Origin: Steromphala cineraria
Taxonomy: Eukaryota > Mollusca > Gastropoda > Trochida > Trochidae
Assembly: GCA_916613615.1 (NCBI GenBank)
Contig: OU744725.1
Location: 8,538,708-8,602,707, forward strand
Direction: 5' to 3'
Length of the DNA stretch: 64,000 bases
In this document: piece by piece, positions 48,163-59,803 of the stretch
How positions within the stretch are numbered: position 1 is the stretch's first letter
How the letters are laid out: each line of letters starts with the position of its first letter
Translations under genes and position numbers: made by a program
The notes under the pieces: generated by a model
What the model saw: only the letters and a program-made list of their open reading frames with translations
Database searches by the model: none
What the model was told of the DNA's origin: nothing

Positions 48163-51100
48163 AAATGACAGAATGGAAATGCGAAGGAAATAACAGAGAA
48201 TGTGAAAATGAATAATCTTAAATCATAAAATATCGTTGTTACTTAGAGTAAGTAAACAATATCAAAATAGATGGGGGCTTTGTTGTTTTGGTTTTATTTC
48301 CTTAAAATCGTAAGATGTATCCAATTGCAACAACATCATGTAGGCGTAGGCGCAGATCATTTCTCTATATCGTCATGTCGGCGTTACCCTCGATTCATTG
48401 AAAACTGGAGCCGAGGCCAATTATTGTGAATGAATTCAGAGTAACGAGGATATCACCCGACTTAAATCAGATACAACCTATTGCTTTTACAACAACATAC
48501 CTTAAAATGTTTAAATTTATGAAATTTCAAACTTGCATTTTCATGAGATTTCTTTTTTTCCTTTGCAAATGGTAAGATCAATAACTGATAAACTCCTTGG
48601 GCCAAATATTATGGTTTATACAAAATAAATGATTTCCTTATTCACATAAACAAGAAACTCGTTTACCCTTAATTACAGACGGTTATAACCAAAACCATAT
48701 AGATAAACCTACCTTCCATATCATGTTCCTCAACTGTCTGTAAAGAAACAGAATGAACCATTTAAGTTAAATGATATATGCTTAAGAAAGACTATGGCTT
48801 CTTAAAACCAAGACGAAGACATTTGTATACAACTCTTACCCTTAAATACAGTGATTGTTGTTGTTAAAAGACGCTTGGGCAATACTGAAGCCATCAGCAT
48901 CCAGTCATGATATACAGAAGGTTAAATCTAGAAGCAAATACCAAAACCTATTTTTATCATGTTTCTGCAACATGTGCAATATAAGAGTTATTGACCAAAG
49001 TATGTTCTCAAACGGGGTACGCAGAGGGAGTATCTACGTAGATGTACTCTGTAGTTCAGCTCACTGGTGACAGCATTTGCTTCAAATAATGAAACTTTCG
49101 TATTCACAAGTTTTGACAAACACAGATGAATAACGGTAAACGGAATTTTTTGGATGATATGGAACTTAGTGTACATCTCAAAAAGTGTTTACAAAAATAA
49201 ACAAAAATCATCATTTAAAATCATACTAACGTACATAAGCTACTCACACAAAGACAACAAGAGTCCTTGATAACCATGTAAGATTTTAGTTACATCATAC
49301 CACGTATGGAAAACTTAGTAAAGGTGAAACATTAAGTTACAGAGCAGAATCACAGTTTTGCATCAGCATTCCTTCAGCACAACGCCAAAACACTTTAGGT
49401 ATATAGTAAGTATTAATTATTAAAGGGGCCCTTTTCTTTCCCAAATTTTGACAAATGAGCCAGTGAATTAAATGAGACACTGCCATACTCAAGTCATGCC
49501 ACAGTTAGATTCCCTCGATCATTTCCCCAAAGGGCAGCTGCTGCTAATTACAAAAATAAAAAAATAAGGTTCTTTGGTTCAAAAACATTTGTTTCTATTT
49601 ATTGCTGCAAATTTAAAACACTCAATTTTTGCCATTCAAATTGACTTGAAAGACGTAACATATCTGTTACAATTGTTGACAATATCAATAAAAAAACACG
49701 ATATATCAGCAGTTAAGAACACCAGTTAAAAGGCCCTGTGTGCGATTTTGCATGACCTAAAAATATTGTGCACATATATCAATAAACACCTTGCAGTATT
49801 TCAATGAGACTCTTGGAGTCAGTTAAACAGTTCTGTTGGGTTAGGGTGCGTGTGATGTTGCTAGATCCATGCAAGGATATATTAAGAGATATTGTCAATT
49901 CTTGCCAAAATTCACTAACTTAAAAAAATAAACAAAACCATTTGCCTTTACTCAAATAAAATAATAAAGTTGAAGACAGAGAGAGAAGTTCAAAGCTGAT
50001 GTAGACACACATGTTTGTATTCTTTCATGGACATACATTTACTTATACCTTTTTATTTGCCAGCTTATTGCATAATCAATTTTCCGCTGTATGCCTTACA
50101 AAATTGTTTACACAATTATGATTTTGCGTTTCTATTATTCTCGAAAGTACTAAGGAACCTGATTTTCATAGGCAAACCCAAATTTAACAGAAATCAAGTA
50201 CATTTGTTTCCATAGATAACGTTTGTCATAAATAATTTTCAGTCGCGGGTCCCGAAATGATATGAGATCATCATTCTTTTTATGAAAGGTCTCATCCTTT
50301 TAATTAATTATGACAAATGACCACATGTATAAGTCGCGACGTTTCAATACGTAAGTCATTCCAATTCTAGAATTCCCCAGACTCTTCTCTCACATTTGAC
50401 AACAGCTGACAATTGCCGACCGATATGTCAGTGTTATTGTAGATTTCATATTAAGCACTGTTATTATCTATATATGTGACTGTAAATGCGACAACGTTCA
50501 TCCAAATTGAAAAGAGAATTATTTATTAATTGTTTGAAGAAAATAATTGATATAATACTCTGAGATACACCATACTTCATTGAAGCCAAGGTTTCTATTA
50601 TGTCTGTTAATACATGCGGATCTTGATTTAAACGAGGCTAAAAGACCATTAAGACAACATTTACACCTTTCAACTAAGCGAAGAAAGATTATCTTTCAAC
50701 AACAATCAACGATAAACGGACATTTTCTGATCGGATTCAAAATGTTCAATCAAAGGTCCTGTCACTTATGTTGAAGATCGATGACTATTATGAACCGTGG
50801 ATATTCAAGTTGCATGCTAGAAATAGTTGGTAATCGTTATGTGTGACGTAATTCATCATAATTTTGATAACATTTATTCAATCTATTGACGATTATCTAT
50901 CAAAGACTAGCAAAATGTCAAATTTTATTCTTGAGTATGTCTGAAAGGACAGGAATTCAATCGACGATATTACAATATACAGCTTCGGTGTCTATTTTAA
51001 GTTCAGAGCTTGTTAATATCAATTGACCTTGTTTCAAGAATAGCCTTTATTAATTCTATTCACGATCTTGTGCTGAGCAGTTACATAAGGAGAATATGAT

Positions 51101-51600
51101 AAATAACGTTATATAATTAATTATTCGTATATCAAAATTGGTTTAGGATTGTTTGCTGATGCGCGGGGGCTATTTCATGACAAAATTAATCAAACTCTTA
51201 ACATTTTGAATTGTAAGATAATTACACAGGAGTTGATGAGACATATGCGAGGTTTGTCGTTTCAAAGATACAGAAAATATCTTGAAAAATCCAGTTCAAA
51301 GGGTAACATGTATTTAAAGTTCCATTTGGTGCTTAACGTATCTAATATGAAATTTAACAACAGAAATAATTTCATGTCATATCAATGCTGTGTATTGTGT
51401 AATGTTGTTTGAAACCATTTTCTCCTCTATTAATGGGTGCCAATTTATGAAAAGGTCACAGGTCAAGGATGATTTTATGTGTCAGGCGTTGATCATGACA
51501 TTGAGCGAAGTAACAAAGAAACTAGACTACAGGACTGACAGGCAGAGAAGGACACGTCGAAATTTTACGATAAGAAATCTATTTATCAATGGTGCTGTCT
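48163..51600. other. Lectin 1 3' UTR and intergenic stretch, no gene recognised
   Basis: A short 3' UTR is expected after 48162; AATAAA-like sequences occur near 48626 but the site is not certain. Beyond that the region is AT-rich with unremarkable ORFs (48855-49070, 50015-50215, 50580-50774, 51149-51412, 51390-51602). None has a recognisable domain. Confidence 0.4.
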
Positions 51601-51613
51601 AGTATGCCTGTCG

Positions 51614-52486
51614 CAATCTTTAACGTGTGGTAGTCAATCTTTAACGTGTGGTACATGTAGTCAATCTTTAACGTGGGGTAGTCAATCTTGTACGTGTGGT
51701 AGTCAATCTTTAACGTGTGGTAGTCAATCTTTAACGTGTGGAAGGCAATCTTTATCGTGTGGTAGTCAATCTTTAACGTGTCGTAGTAAATATTTAACGT
51801 GTGGTAGTCAATCTTTAACGTGTGGTAGTCAATCTTTAACGTGTGGTAGTCAATCTATAACGTGTGGTAGTCAATCTTTAACGTGTGGTAGTCAATCTAT
51901 AACGTGTGGTAGTCAATCTTTCACGTGTGGTAGTCAATCTATAACGTGTGGAAGTCAATCTTTAACGTGTGGTAGTCAATCTTTAACGTGTGGTAGTCAA
52001 TCTATAACGTGGGGTAGTCAATCTTGTACGTGTGGTAGTCAATCTTTAACGTGTGGTAGTCAATCTTTAACGTGTGGTAGTCAATCTTTAACGTGTGGTA
52101 GTCAATCTATAACGTGTGGTAGTCAATCTTTAACGTGTGGTAGTCAATCTTTAACGTGTGGTATTCAATCTTTAACGTGTGGTAGTCAATCTATAACGTG
52201 TGGTAGTCAATCTTTAACGTGTGGTAGGCAATCTTTAACGTGTGGTAGTCAATCTTTAACGTGAGGTAGTCAATCTTTAACGTGTGGTAGTCAATCTTTA
52301 ACGTGTGGTAGTCAATCTTTAACGTGTGGTAGTCAATCTATAACGTGTGGTAGTCAATCTATAACGTGTGGTAGTCAATCTTTAACGTGTGGTAGTCCAT
52401 CTTTAACGTGTGGTAGTCAATCTTTAACGTGTGGTAGTCAATCTTTAACGTGTGGTAGGCAATCTTTAACGTGTGGTAGTCGACCT
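51614..52486 (+). repeat. 21-bp minisatellite, about 41 units
   Basis: The unit is CAATCTTTAACGTGTGGTAGT with scattered substitutions. From the first CAATCT at 51614 to the last unit start at 52481 every step is exactly 21 bases except one of 27 near 51635-51662. In the frame CAA TCT TTA ACG TGT GGT AGT, the array reads GSQSLTC repeated with a single in-frame TGA at 52262. The array ends about 330 bases upstream of the start codon of C-type lectin 2. Variants are mostly non-synonymous, so this looks like a DNA repeat rather than a protein-coding repeat. Confidence 0.95.
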
Positions 52487-52737
52487 TAAGGTTTTTAGTA
52501 ACAGGGTCTGCACTTAGCCTAGGAAACACTTCTCTAAATAATCATAATATATCCGCCTTATTCAAAATCATTTAGACAAAATCGTCAGTATTATTTATAT
52601 TATACAATTGTTACCATGTTTGTGTTTTACATTTAACTACCACCGATACAAAAACACAATTCAAAAAGAGATTTAACATCCAACTGCAACAATATTCCTT
52701 CAATCACTAACCGCGGAACTTCTATGTGTTTGAAGAT

Positions 52738-52748
52738 TAAATAAAAAC
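52738..52748 (+). promoter_or_regulatory. Possible TATA-like element of C-type lectin gene 2
   Basis: AAATAAAAACA lies about 75 bases upstream of the start codon at 52818. It is a weak TATA match and is offered only because lectin gene 1 has a clear TATA box in a similar position. Confidence 0.3.
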
Positions 52749-52817
52749 AACTCGCTTTATCTATCTGAACCTACCACCTGTTGGGGTCTGTGTAGTATCT
52801 ATCTAGTGACAACAAAC

Positions 52818-55780
52818 ATGGAGGTGCTTCTTCTTTTCTTTTGGCTAGCGGTCTCTTCTGGTGAGTGTAACTAATCATCGTATTCATTGTAATTCATAAC
52901 TGTGATATTTTTGTGAGCAATTAATTCATCTACTTCAAATTGGCTTCAAACCTTACCGATTTTGACCTAAGACAGAAACACGAATTTAAATTTTGAACTT
53001 CGTATGTGACACACGATAGTGTAGGTTATGCTTAGGTCGAGTTCGTTTGACCCTGAATTGATAAAAATTGTTACTGTTTTTCATGTATGCCCATACTTGA
53101 AAGAATGGATAATTGTTCATTATCATTTCAAAAGAAAAACACTAGTGAATTAGCGATTGTGACCTTGAAATCGAAACACAATTGAAGAAATAAGGAAAAT
53201 ACAATAAAGTAATGTTTGTGGTGATATTACAGCCTATGCGGGGTGCCCAACCAGCTGGACCCAGTACGAGACCTCCTGTTACGCTCTCTTCACCACCAAG
53301 CTCTCCTTCATCGAAGCAGCGGTAGGTGCTGGCTGGTGTATTTCAATTGGGACAATTCTTTATAACATCGATATTTGTCATTAACATAGTAAAGACACTT
53401 TAAAAAATATATATATGAGGTCAAACTATTTTAGGGTCGATTACTTTTCAAAGTCAAGTTGGTGAGCTTTTACAGTGCCATTGCAACCTTTTCAAAAGTT
53501 TAATGGGTTCAAAAGTCATGAATCGACCCAAAATGGTACATTAATTTGTACTATTGAAGATATGTCGAGCTGAATTATTTCAAAGTTATATTAATTTATT
53601 TGTTTGAAATCGAAAACTGTATCGCACAATAAACAATACCAATCCACATAAAAACGTCACACACAAACAGAAGAAATTCTCTTAAATTATGTCAGGAATT
53701 ACTAACGATGAATTATCAGATTAAAAGGTGTTTTGAAATTATATTAAAAACTATTTAACCAAAGACATTAACAAAATGTTATGATTTGTTGACAGACTGA
53801 GTGCCGCATTTACGGGAATGGGTATCTAGCTGAGATAGAGACGAAGCTGGAGAACACAGTGCTGAAGGCGTTCCTCAACTGGCAGAACAGTACGTTGTCC
53901 AGAGTACTCCCGTCTCCTATGAACAATACAAACTGATGCTAAAGCGTTCCATATCAACACCTATAATTACCGAGGCTGTTGCAATGCTTTTAGAATATGA
54001 TATTTTGTATGTTGAAATACTGATAGTAAGGTTTCAATAATGTGCCGTTGAGTACTGTATATAATCAATCCGACCGTTTGCGTAAAAGCTTTTAACCAAA
54101 ACACAAGAGGTGATATGTGATATTTACAGTCTAGACATTAAAAAGAGTTGCATCTTTAGAGAATGGAAGGTTGTAGTTAATGTCGTTTGAAATATATATA
54201 TTACATGACATAATACCATGAAAGAAAGGGGACTTTTCATCATCTATTGTATAAGGTAAGAATAAGATATACAAATTATTATAATCCGTTCTCATTTTTT
54301 CTGCAAGATTGATTAAAACATAATCTGTAAAATTTTGATATAAACAGGAAATACGTGACTTCATTTTAAAGAATATTTGAACAACTTATAACAAATTAAA
54401 CTGATGATTTTTAACATCCAATGTCTTTAAATAAATGATGATGTAGTGTGGATTGGCGGATACAAACAGGAAATACGTGACTTCATTGAAAGAATATTGA
54501 AACATACTTATCCTATTTAAAAAATTAATTTTAAATAATAAGCTCAAAAATCGACAGCTTCTACAAATTCTGGTCGACTTGCCATGTTTTGATTAAAGAT
54601 TGATTCATGTTTCATGATTATGACCAAATATGTCTTTTTGTGTTGTTGTTGTTGTTGTTGTTGTTGACTGTATATATAGACATGCTACATATATGTACCG
54701 GAGACACAACTTGTAAAATGGGGAAAAATAAAAAATGAAAAAAAAAAAAACTTATCGCATATCAAACTTATGATTTGTAAAACTTCAATGTCTCTGAATA
54801 AATGATGGTGTATCATTTATGCATCAATAATCTATCAATGGTAGTTGCTGCTATTGATGGAGTGTGGATTGGCGGTAACGACATGCTGACGGAAGGGATG
54901 TTCAGATGGGACAAGTCGGAGGAAGAGATCACCTATTTTGATTGGTACGCTGGCCAGCCGGATGACAGACTCGACAAGGCTCAAGACTGCCTGGCTGTGT
55001 TCAAGAGGTTCGGCTTCCAGTGGGCGGACCATTACTGTACAGACAAACTGGCCTTCGTCTGTGAACAGCCGTACGTTGTTTCAGATCTATTAGTTTAATG
55101 TTTATTGCTATGGTATGATAAATCACTTTTAAGTTTTAAATTCTTTTTTTCTGAGACAACAGGACAGGTGACCTTTGAACCAAAGTGACAAGTGCTTTCA
55201 TAATTTTCATTATATTTGATATCATAAATGTGGAACTATTGCCAGTGTCCTGATAAGAAAACAATAGGCCTCTCGATGATCAATAGATATAAGAGACAAA
55301 CTAGAGGTAGCCGATATAAGGCAAACAATGATAAGTTGAGTGAATAGGGAAACACCCTACTGTAAGGTGTGCTAGCACATTTCTTTATTAAATTTGATTT
55401 TATAATATTCATCAATGTATATTAGTTAATGTCAAATGTATGAACGTTATAAGGTCAAACATCTCATGGGCGAATTATATGTAGTCGCAGGAGAAATAAT
55501 TGTTTTCCCTAAATAAACTACTACGCTTTCTGTGTTCGTTTAAGAACTGTTATTAATTTATTTTTCTTTCAAAATTTCTATCGCAAGATAGGGTATTGTT
55601 TCATGATATTATTTAGGTATGAACAACCATTTATTTATACTGAATCTAAGGTGCATGTTGATTCTGCAAGAATTTGTGTTATGGTTGATTATTTTTCATC
55701 TTTTATCGACGTGTTAAACGGTTAAATTTGATCCATATATAACACGACTTTTTCCCTTTTCTTTCAGGGCAACACCGTAG
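52818..55780 (+). CDS. Secreted C-type lectin 2 (five exons, 154 aa)
   Basis: Exons: 52818-52860, 53233-53321, 53796-53889, 54845-55070 and 55768-55780 (stop TAG), giving exactly 155 codons with phases 1, 0, 1, 2 as in lectin 1. Exon 1 is a signal peptide (MEVLLLFFWLAVSSG). The C-type lectin domain reads CPTSW, SCYAL, YGNGYLAEIE, VWIGGND, GQPDDR, DCLAVFKRFGFQWADHYC and FVCEQP. The QPD motif is kept; WND appears as WAD. The acceptor of exon 4 is weak but protein continuity supports it. It is a paralogue of the lectin at 45.4 kb, likely secreted and carbohydrate-binding. Its upstream region holds a 41-unit minisatellite. Confidence 0.85.
54340..54492 (+). repeat. Local intron duplication with a stray piece of lectin exon 4
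   Basis: ACAGGAAATACGTGACTTCATT occurs at about 54347 and again at about 54466. Just before the second copy, GTAGTGTGGATTGGCGGA (about 54445-54462) matches the first bases of lectin 2 exon 4 (GGAGTGTGGATTGGCGGT at 54860). AATGTCTTTAAATAAATGAT at 54419 also matches AATGTCTCTGAATAAATGAT at 54787. So the intron contains a broken duplicate of the exon 4 entry. Confidence 0.6.
54643..54665 (+). repeat. TTG microsatellite
   Basis: About eight TTG/TGT units lie in intron 3 of lectin 2. No function is evident. Confidence 0.8.
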
Positions 55781-55909
55781 TGTTTATTTGCAGAGGGCCC
55801 CGGGTATGATACAGGGAACTTGCAGGGAATGATACATGGACAGTCTTTTGTACCTATTTCGTAATTCATAGTTTAAGTCATGTGTGTGGTTAATTGTTTC
55901 CTGAAAATG

Positions 55910-55915
55910 AATAAA
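55910..55915 (+). terminator. Polyadenylation signal of C-type lectin 2
   Basis: AATAAA occurs 130 bases after the stop codon, followed by an AT-rich stretch. This fits a short 3' UTR and supports 55780 as the gene's end. Confidence 0.5.
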
Positions 55916-55919
55916 ATAA

Positions 55920-56903
55920 TGATATAGTCATATTTAAGAATAAAATGTTTGTTTGTTAGCCTCGCCCAATCTCGCTGGTGGGGTTGCAATAAGGATTTTA
56001 CGAACGGAATCGTTGTCGGGCTGTCAATATGTTGCTATAACATGTTGACTAAGGGAAGTAACTCCCCCTGCCATAGTTGACAACTCGAACTTCACCAACG
56101 AACAGACCCATCCTGATACAAAGATGATATTTGTCTTTTCTTAACGAAATTAATTAAGGTTTATCTCGAGTGCGGAAGATAATGTGGTTATATGTTCACG
56201 AGTGGCCCGGCCGTGAGTTAAGATATTGAATTTTCTACCTCGCGAGATGAGATAAACATGGTATTTGTCAAACACTGGCAGATATTCTATTTATTATACG
56301 AAGTTTTCAACGTTGACTTACGCCAAAAAAGGACAAATTTCATGTTGGACGAGCCCATCGCCACGGTAACAGTGTTACGTCATGTGAGATTCAAATACAC
56401 TGAACCATTGTTTCATGACGTCAAACTCCTGAAATTTACGTCACTCGAGTAATAATAATTGTTCCCCAACTCAGTACATTGATGATGAAAGTTCTATCCA
56501 CGATAGAGGGTTCCCTCTATATTCCCTCTATATTCCTATGTTCCCGATATTTCCCTGATAGAACAGAGCATCGCATCCTACATGAAAGTCATAAATAAAG
56601 TGATAAATCAGCGTGATCAAATACATGTATATCCTTAACACATTTAATGGAATGTCATTGTAAGAATCTTGGATTTTCTTAAACACAAATATCATTGATT
56701 AAAGTGACACAGAGTATTTTTCTTAAAATTTTATTTGGTTTTGTTAAGCTACAAAATATCTTAAATGCTGATTGAAGTTCATATCTCATCACTGGACTTG
56801 TAAATATATCCATTTATGCATAATATCTCTAAAATGCTTGATTTTATGGAAAAAACAAGAAAACATCTCAAATACGTTTAATATTCGAAATTATGCATCC
56901 GAT
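55920..56903. other. Intergenic stretch, no gene recognised
   Basis: No exon is seen. The ORF at 56258-56452 has no domain. A short run of repeated TTCCCTCTATA and TTCCC motifs is present near 56510-56555. Confidence 0.4.
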
Positions 56904-57228
56904 CAATCTACCTATTAGTTACAATACCTAATAAACACTATCGAATCGAATATATCTTCCTGTCAGCTTATGACAAGGTTCAGAAGCTAGATTCGCTCGC
57001 GCGGCCCGACTTGGGATGTAGCCAATCAAATCATTTTCTCGCCACCTTCGCCGCGCGAGCGAATTCAGCATCTGAGCCAAGGGTACAGATTAGTGGAGTT
57101 AGCGTAACGTTCGTTCCCCGAGACAGGATGTATTATCGCTCTAATGTACTGATTGACCTTAAACTTGTTATTTTCAGTAACAGTAAGTGGTTCCCGATGT
57201 AATAACATCGATTTCAAAATTTGACATA
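56904..57228 (+). repeat. 325-bp direct duplication, left copy, flanking a LINE fragment
   Basis: Bases 56904-57228 are repeated at 57959-58283 with a constant offset of 1055; every base I compared is identical. The block includes a GC-rich hairpin pair (ATTCGCTCGCGCGGC near 56991 and GCCGCGCGAGCGAAT near 57050) and a 63-codon ORF (57011-57202). It brackets a 730-bp LINE fragment. It is best explained as a very long target-site duplication; tandem duplication followed by insertion is the alternative. Confidence 0.9.
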
Positions 57229-57958
57229 GATAGATATTCTTTATTTCCTCCAACAGTTGAAGATTACATGATACAAAATATTATAAACAGGACATGTCAC
57301 ATATTGCAATCACTTGATATTTACAATAGCCGTCTCCATTTGCTCACAGTAGAGCTAACATTTAACATGATATTTTTCCACACATCGTAATCTAATACGT
57401 CTTCACAGAAGACAGGTATATTGCCTAATAGAAAAGATAAAAGAGTATCTTCTTCGTCATTCCATAAGAGTACAGACATCTCAACATTTAAAATATCAAT
57501 AATATCGTTAAAAAGCAATTCTCTTTCGTTACCGTTGATATTACAATAGAGCATAACATGTTTAATAATATCATGGGCTACAGTGCCACAGAGGCATTCT
57601 CTAGAGTGTAAAGGCTGTGCACCGACACGTATAAGTGTGGCAATGTCAAAGAACTTGTCTTTACATTCCTGGGCTAGTTTCCACAAGCGATGTTCTGTAC
57701 CTGATCTAATTGACATGTAGCGTGATAAAGAATATCTACAATTGAGTTCTTTAAGTACCATCTGGCAATCTGCAGCCATGATCTTCTGTTTAACATTATC
57801 AGACCACTGGGTCTTCGACATAAATCGAGAGTTACAAATATATTTGTCTATCTCACCAAACAGATCATATTTAGAAGCCAGATTAAGCATATGAAATATG
57901 GGAGATTTAGTTTCCCATTTACTTGTTTGAATCAGCAATAAACTGCTTTTATATTGCC
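57229..57958 (-). mobile_element. 5'-truncated LINE fragment (ORF2 C-terminus)
   Basis: The minus-strand ORF at 57321-57938 (205 codons) has a C-terminal Cys/His cluster (RECLCGTVAHDIIKHVMLYC) of the type found after the reverse transcriptase in animal LINEs. The element is bounded exactly by the 325-bp direct repeats, with its 3' end on the left (57229, tail TATCTATC on the minus strand) and its truncated 5' end on the right (57958). It differs from both other LINE families in this window. Confidence 0.7.
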
Positions 57959-58283
57959 CAATCTACCTATTAGTTACAATACCTAATAAACACTATCGAA
58001 TCGAATATATCTTCCTGTCAGCTTATGACAAGGTTCAGAAGCTAGATTCGCTCGCGCGGCCCGACTTGGGATGTAGCCAATCAAATCATTTTCTCGCCAC
58101 CTTCGCCGCGCGAGCGAATTCAGCATCTGAGCCAAGGGTACAGATTAGTGGAGTTAGCGTAACGTTCGTTCCCCGAGACAGGATGTATTATCGCTCTAAT
58201 GTACTGATTGACCTTAAACTTGTTATTTTCAGTAACAGTAAGTGGTTCCCGATGTAATAACATCGATTTCAAAATTTGACATA
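57959..58283 (+). repeat. 325-bp direct duplication, right copy
   Basis: Exact copy of 56904-57228, including the same 63-codon ORF at 58066-58257 and the same GC-rich hairpin. The complete identity implies that the event is recent. Confidence 0.9.
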
Positions 58284-59103
58284 TGTGATCCTACATATAT
58301 CAACTCTGTATCTCTTTAAGTAACACAAGAATGTAAAAAAATTTAAAATTGTACATAAAATTGTATGCTGAATTAACAAACGAATCCAATTTTGCATGTG
58401 ACTTATCTTTGCAATTTATAGAATAAAACGGATTGCCTTTGCTGCTTTTTCGCTGGACAAATATAAGAATTTTGTTTTTTGGTTTATTCAAGATAGAGGG
58501 AGAAAAATAACAATTTGTAGGCAACATATGTACAACGTCACCCTTTACTTATGAATTATTACATGTACATCAAATAATATCACTTAGAACAACTAGATAG
58601 TTACCCTTTCTTGTAAAGCATGTTTGTTCATTTCAGCATCAATCATTTAACATCCTTATCCGTATAACATGTTTTGCCTTATATGCACATGCCAATGATC
58701 ACGTCCTACGTAATGCGAGCAATACAACCCTTACAAAATTGTTCCTCTTGGTTATATCGACAGGAAGTAGGTCTTCCTGAACAAATACGATCAACATCAT
58801 TTACGTTAAATAATCCGTCGTGTTCTCCCTAATAGGATTTCCTTGCTGAACTACGTATACAGCGTAGCTTAAAGGATAGAGTGAGATGAGAGCGATTGCG
58901 ATGCTGTGTTTCAGAGAAAGTATTAAGTGAAATAGAAAATAACATAATCCCATGAACAGTCATGATTACATAGCTTAAATATTTAATCCGTGATAATATA
59001 TTGGTAGGCCTGATATGTTTTTTCTGCTTGAGCATATGCGCCTGTGTGGGCACCGTTAAGCTTATGTGTGTTTGCTATCTTGGTAACTTGTCGAGTTTAC
59101 CGG
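58284..59103. other. Probable 3' UTR or downstream DNA of the minus-strand receptor
   Basis: No gene recognised. ORFs at 58300-58527 and 58829-59053 (minus) have no domain. The receptor's 3' UTR would extend leftward here, but no polyadenylation signal was fixed. Confidence 0.35.
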
Positions 59104-59803
59104 TTAGGTTTCAGAGGACACAGTTGAAATTTCATCTATCATGTTCGAGCTGTCATCTTGCTTGTTCAAGTTGTCTGATGGCTTTATGGAGATATCAGTT
59201 GAACAGTTTGAGCACAGCTCATCAACAAAACTTGATGAGGTTGAAGAATATGACTCATTCAAAGTATCACCTGCCATTGTGTTGTTTTCTGAAGATATGA
59301 CCAACTTGTTCGATTTGTCCAGATGCTTTTCAGAAGAGCTTTCTAACTTTTCTGTTGTCTCTTCTGCTGATTTGACAGTTGACATGGAACCCTTGGCAGT
59401 CATGTCACGCTTCTCTACGATTTCATCAACAATACATCTCCTGTTGGCCACGTTCAGATAAATGTTGTGCATTTCATGTGTATGACAAGGGTCGTCATGG
59501 TAAGGCGTCTGTGTACTGGGTAGCTTTTCTCTAGCTTTTAAAGCAGGTATTTCAGCATAGCACGGCTCATCTGGACTGAAGGCACTACATGCTAGATCAT
59601 ACTCGTCTTCTACATGAGCATCCACATTCTCATATAGCTGCCCATTATCCTTGGTCTCCACGTTGTAGTAGGTCGAGTCTTCCGGTGAGAGCCCCCTAAC
59701 GATGACGTTTATGTAAGACACGTGTCCACTATTGCAGCACTGTGTGTCCGTCGGCTGTGGAGGTAGTGGTGGGAGGGGTTTCTCATGGAGAGCTTGTAGT
59801 TTC
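59104..59803 (-). CDS. Cytoplasmic-tail exon with four YxNV motifs
   Basis: Tyr codons of the four motifs start at 59715, 59667, 59634 and 59460 (plus coordinates, reading down). The first three are within 28 residues; the fourth is 58 residues later. Other tyrosines (YDLA, YAEIP) also fit SH2-type sites. The acceptor TTCCAG precedes 59803. The third-position GC content is higher than in surrounding non-coding DNA. Confidence 0.75.

Noticed and set aside
51600..52489. CRISPR array
   Set aside because: The 21-bp units are contiguous with no unique spacers, and the DNA is eukaryotic. It is a minisatellite.
57011..58257. Duplicated 63-aa ORF as a tandem gene pair
   Set aside because: The ORF is repeated only because the whole 325-bp block is duplicated around a LINE; it has no domain or gene structure.
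59001..59461. Plus-strand ORFs opposite the receptor tail
   Set aside because: They are shadows of the minus-strand cytoplasmic exon, which has the better motifs and splice sites.
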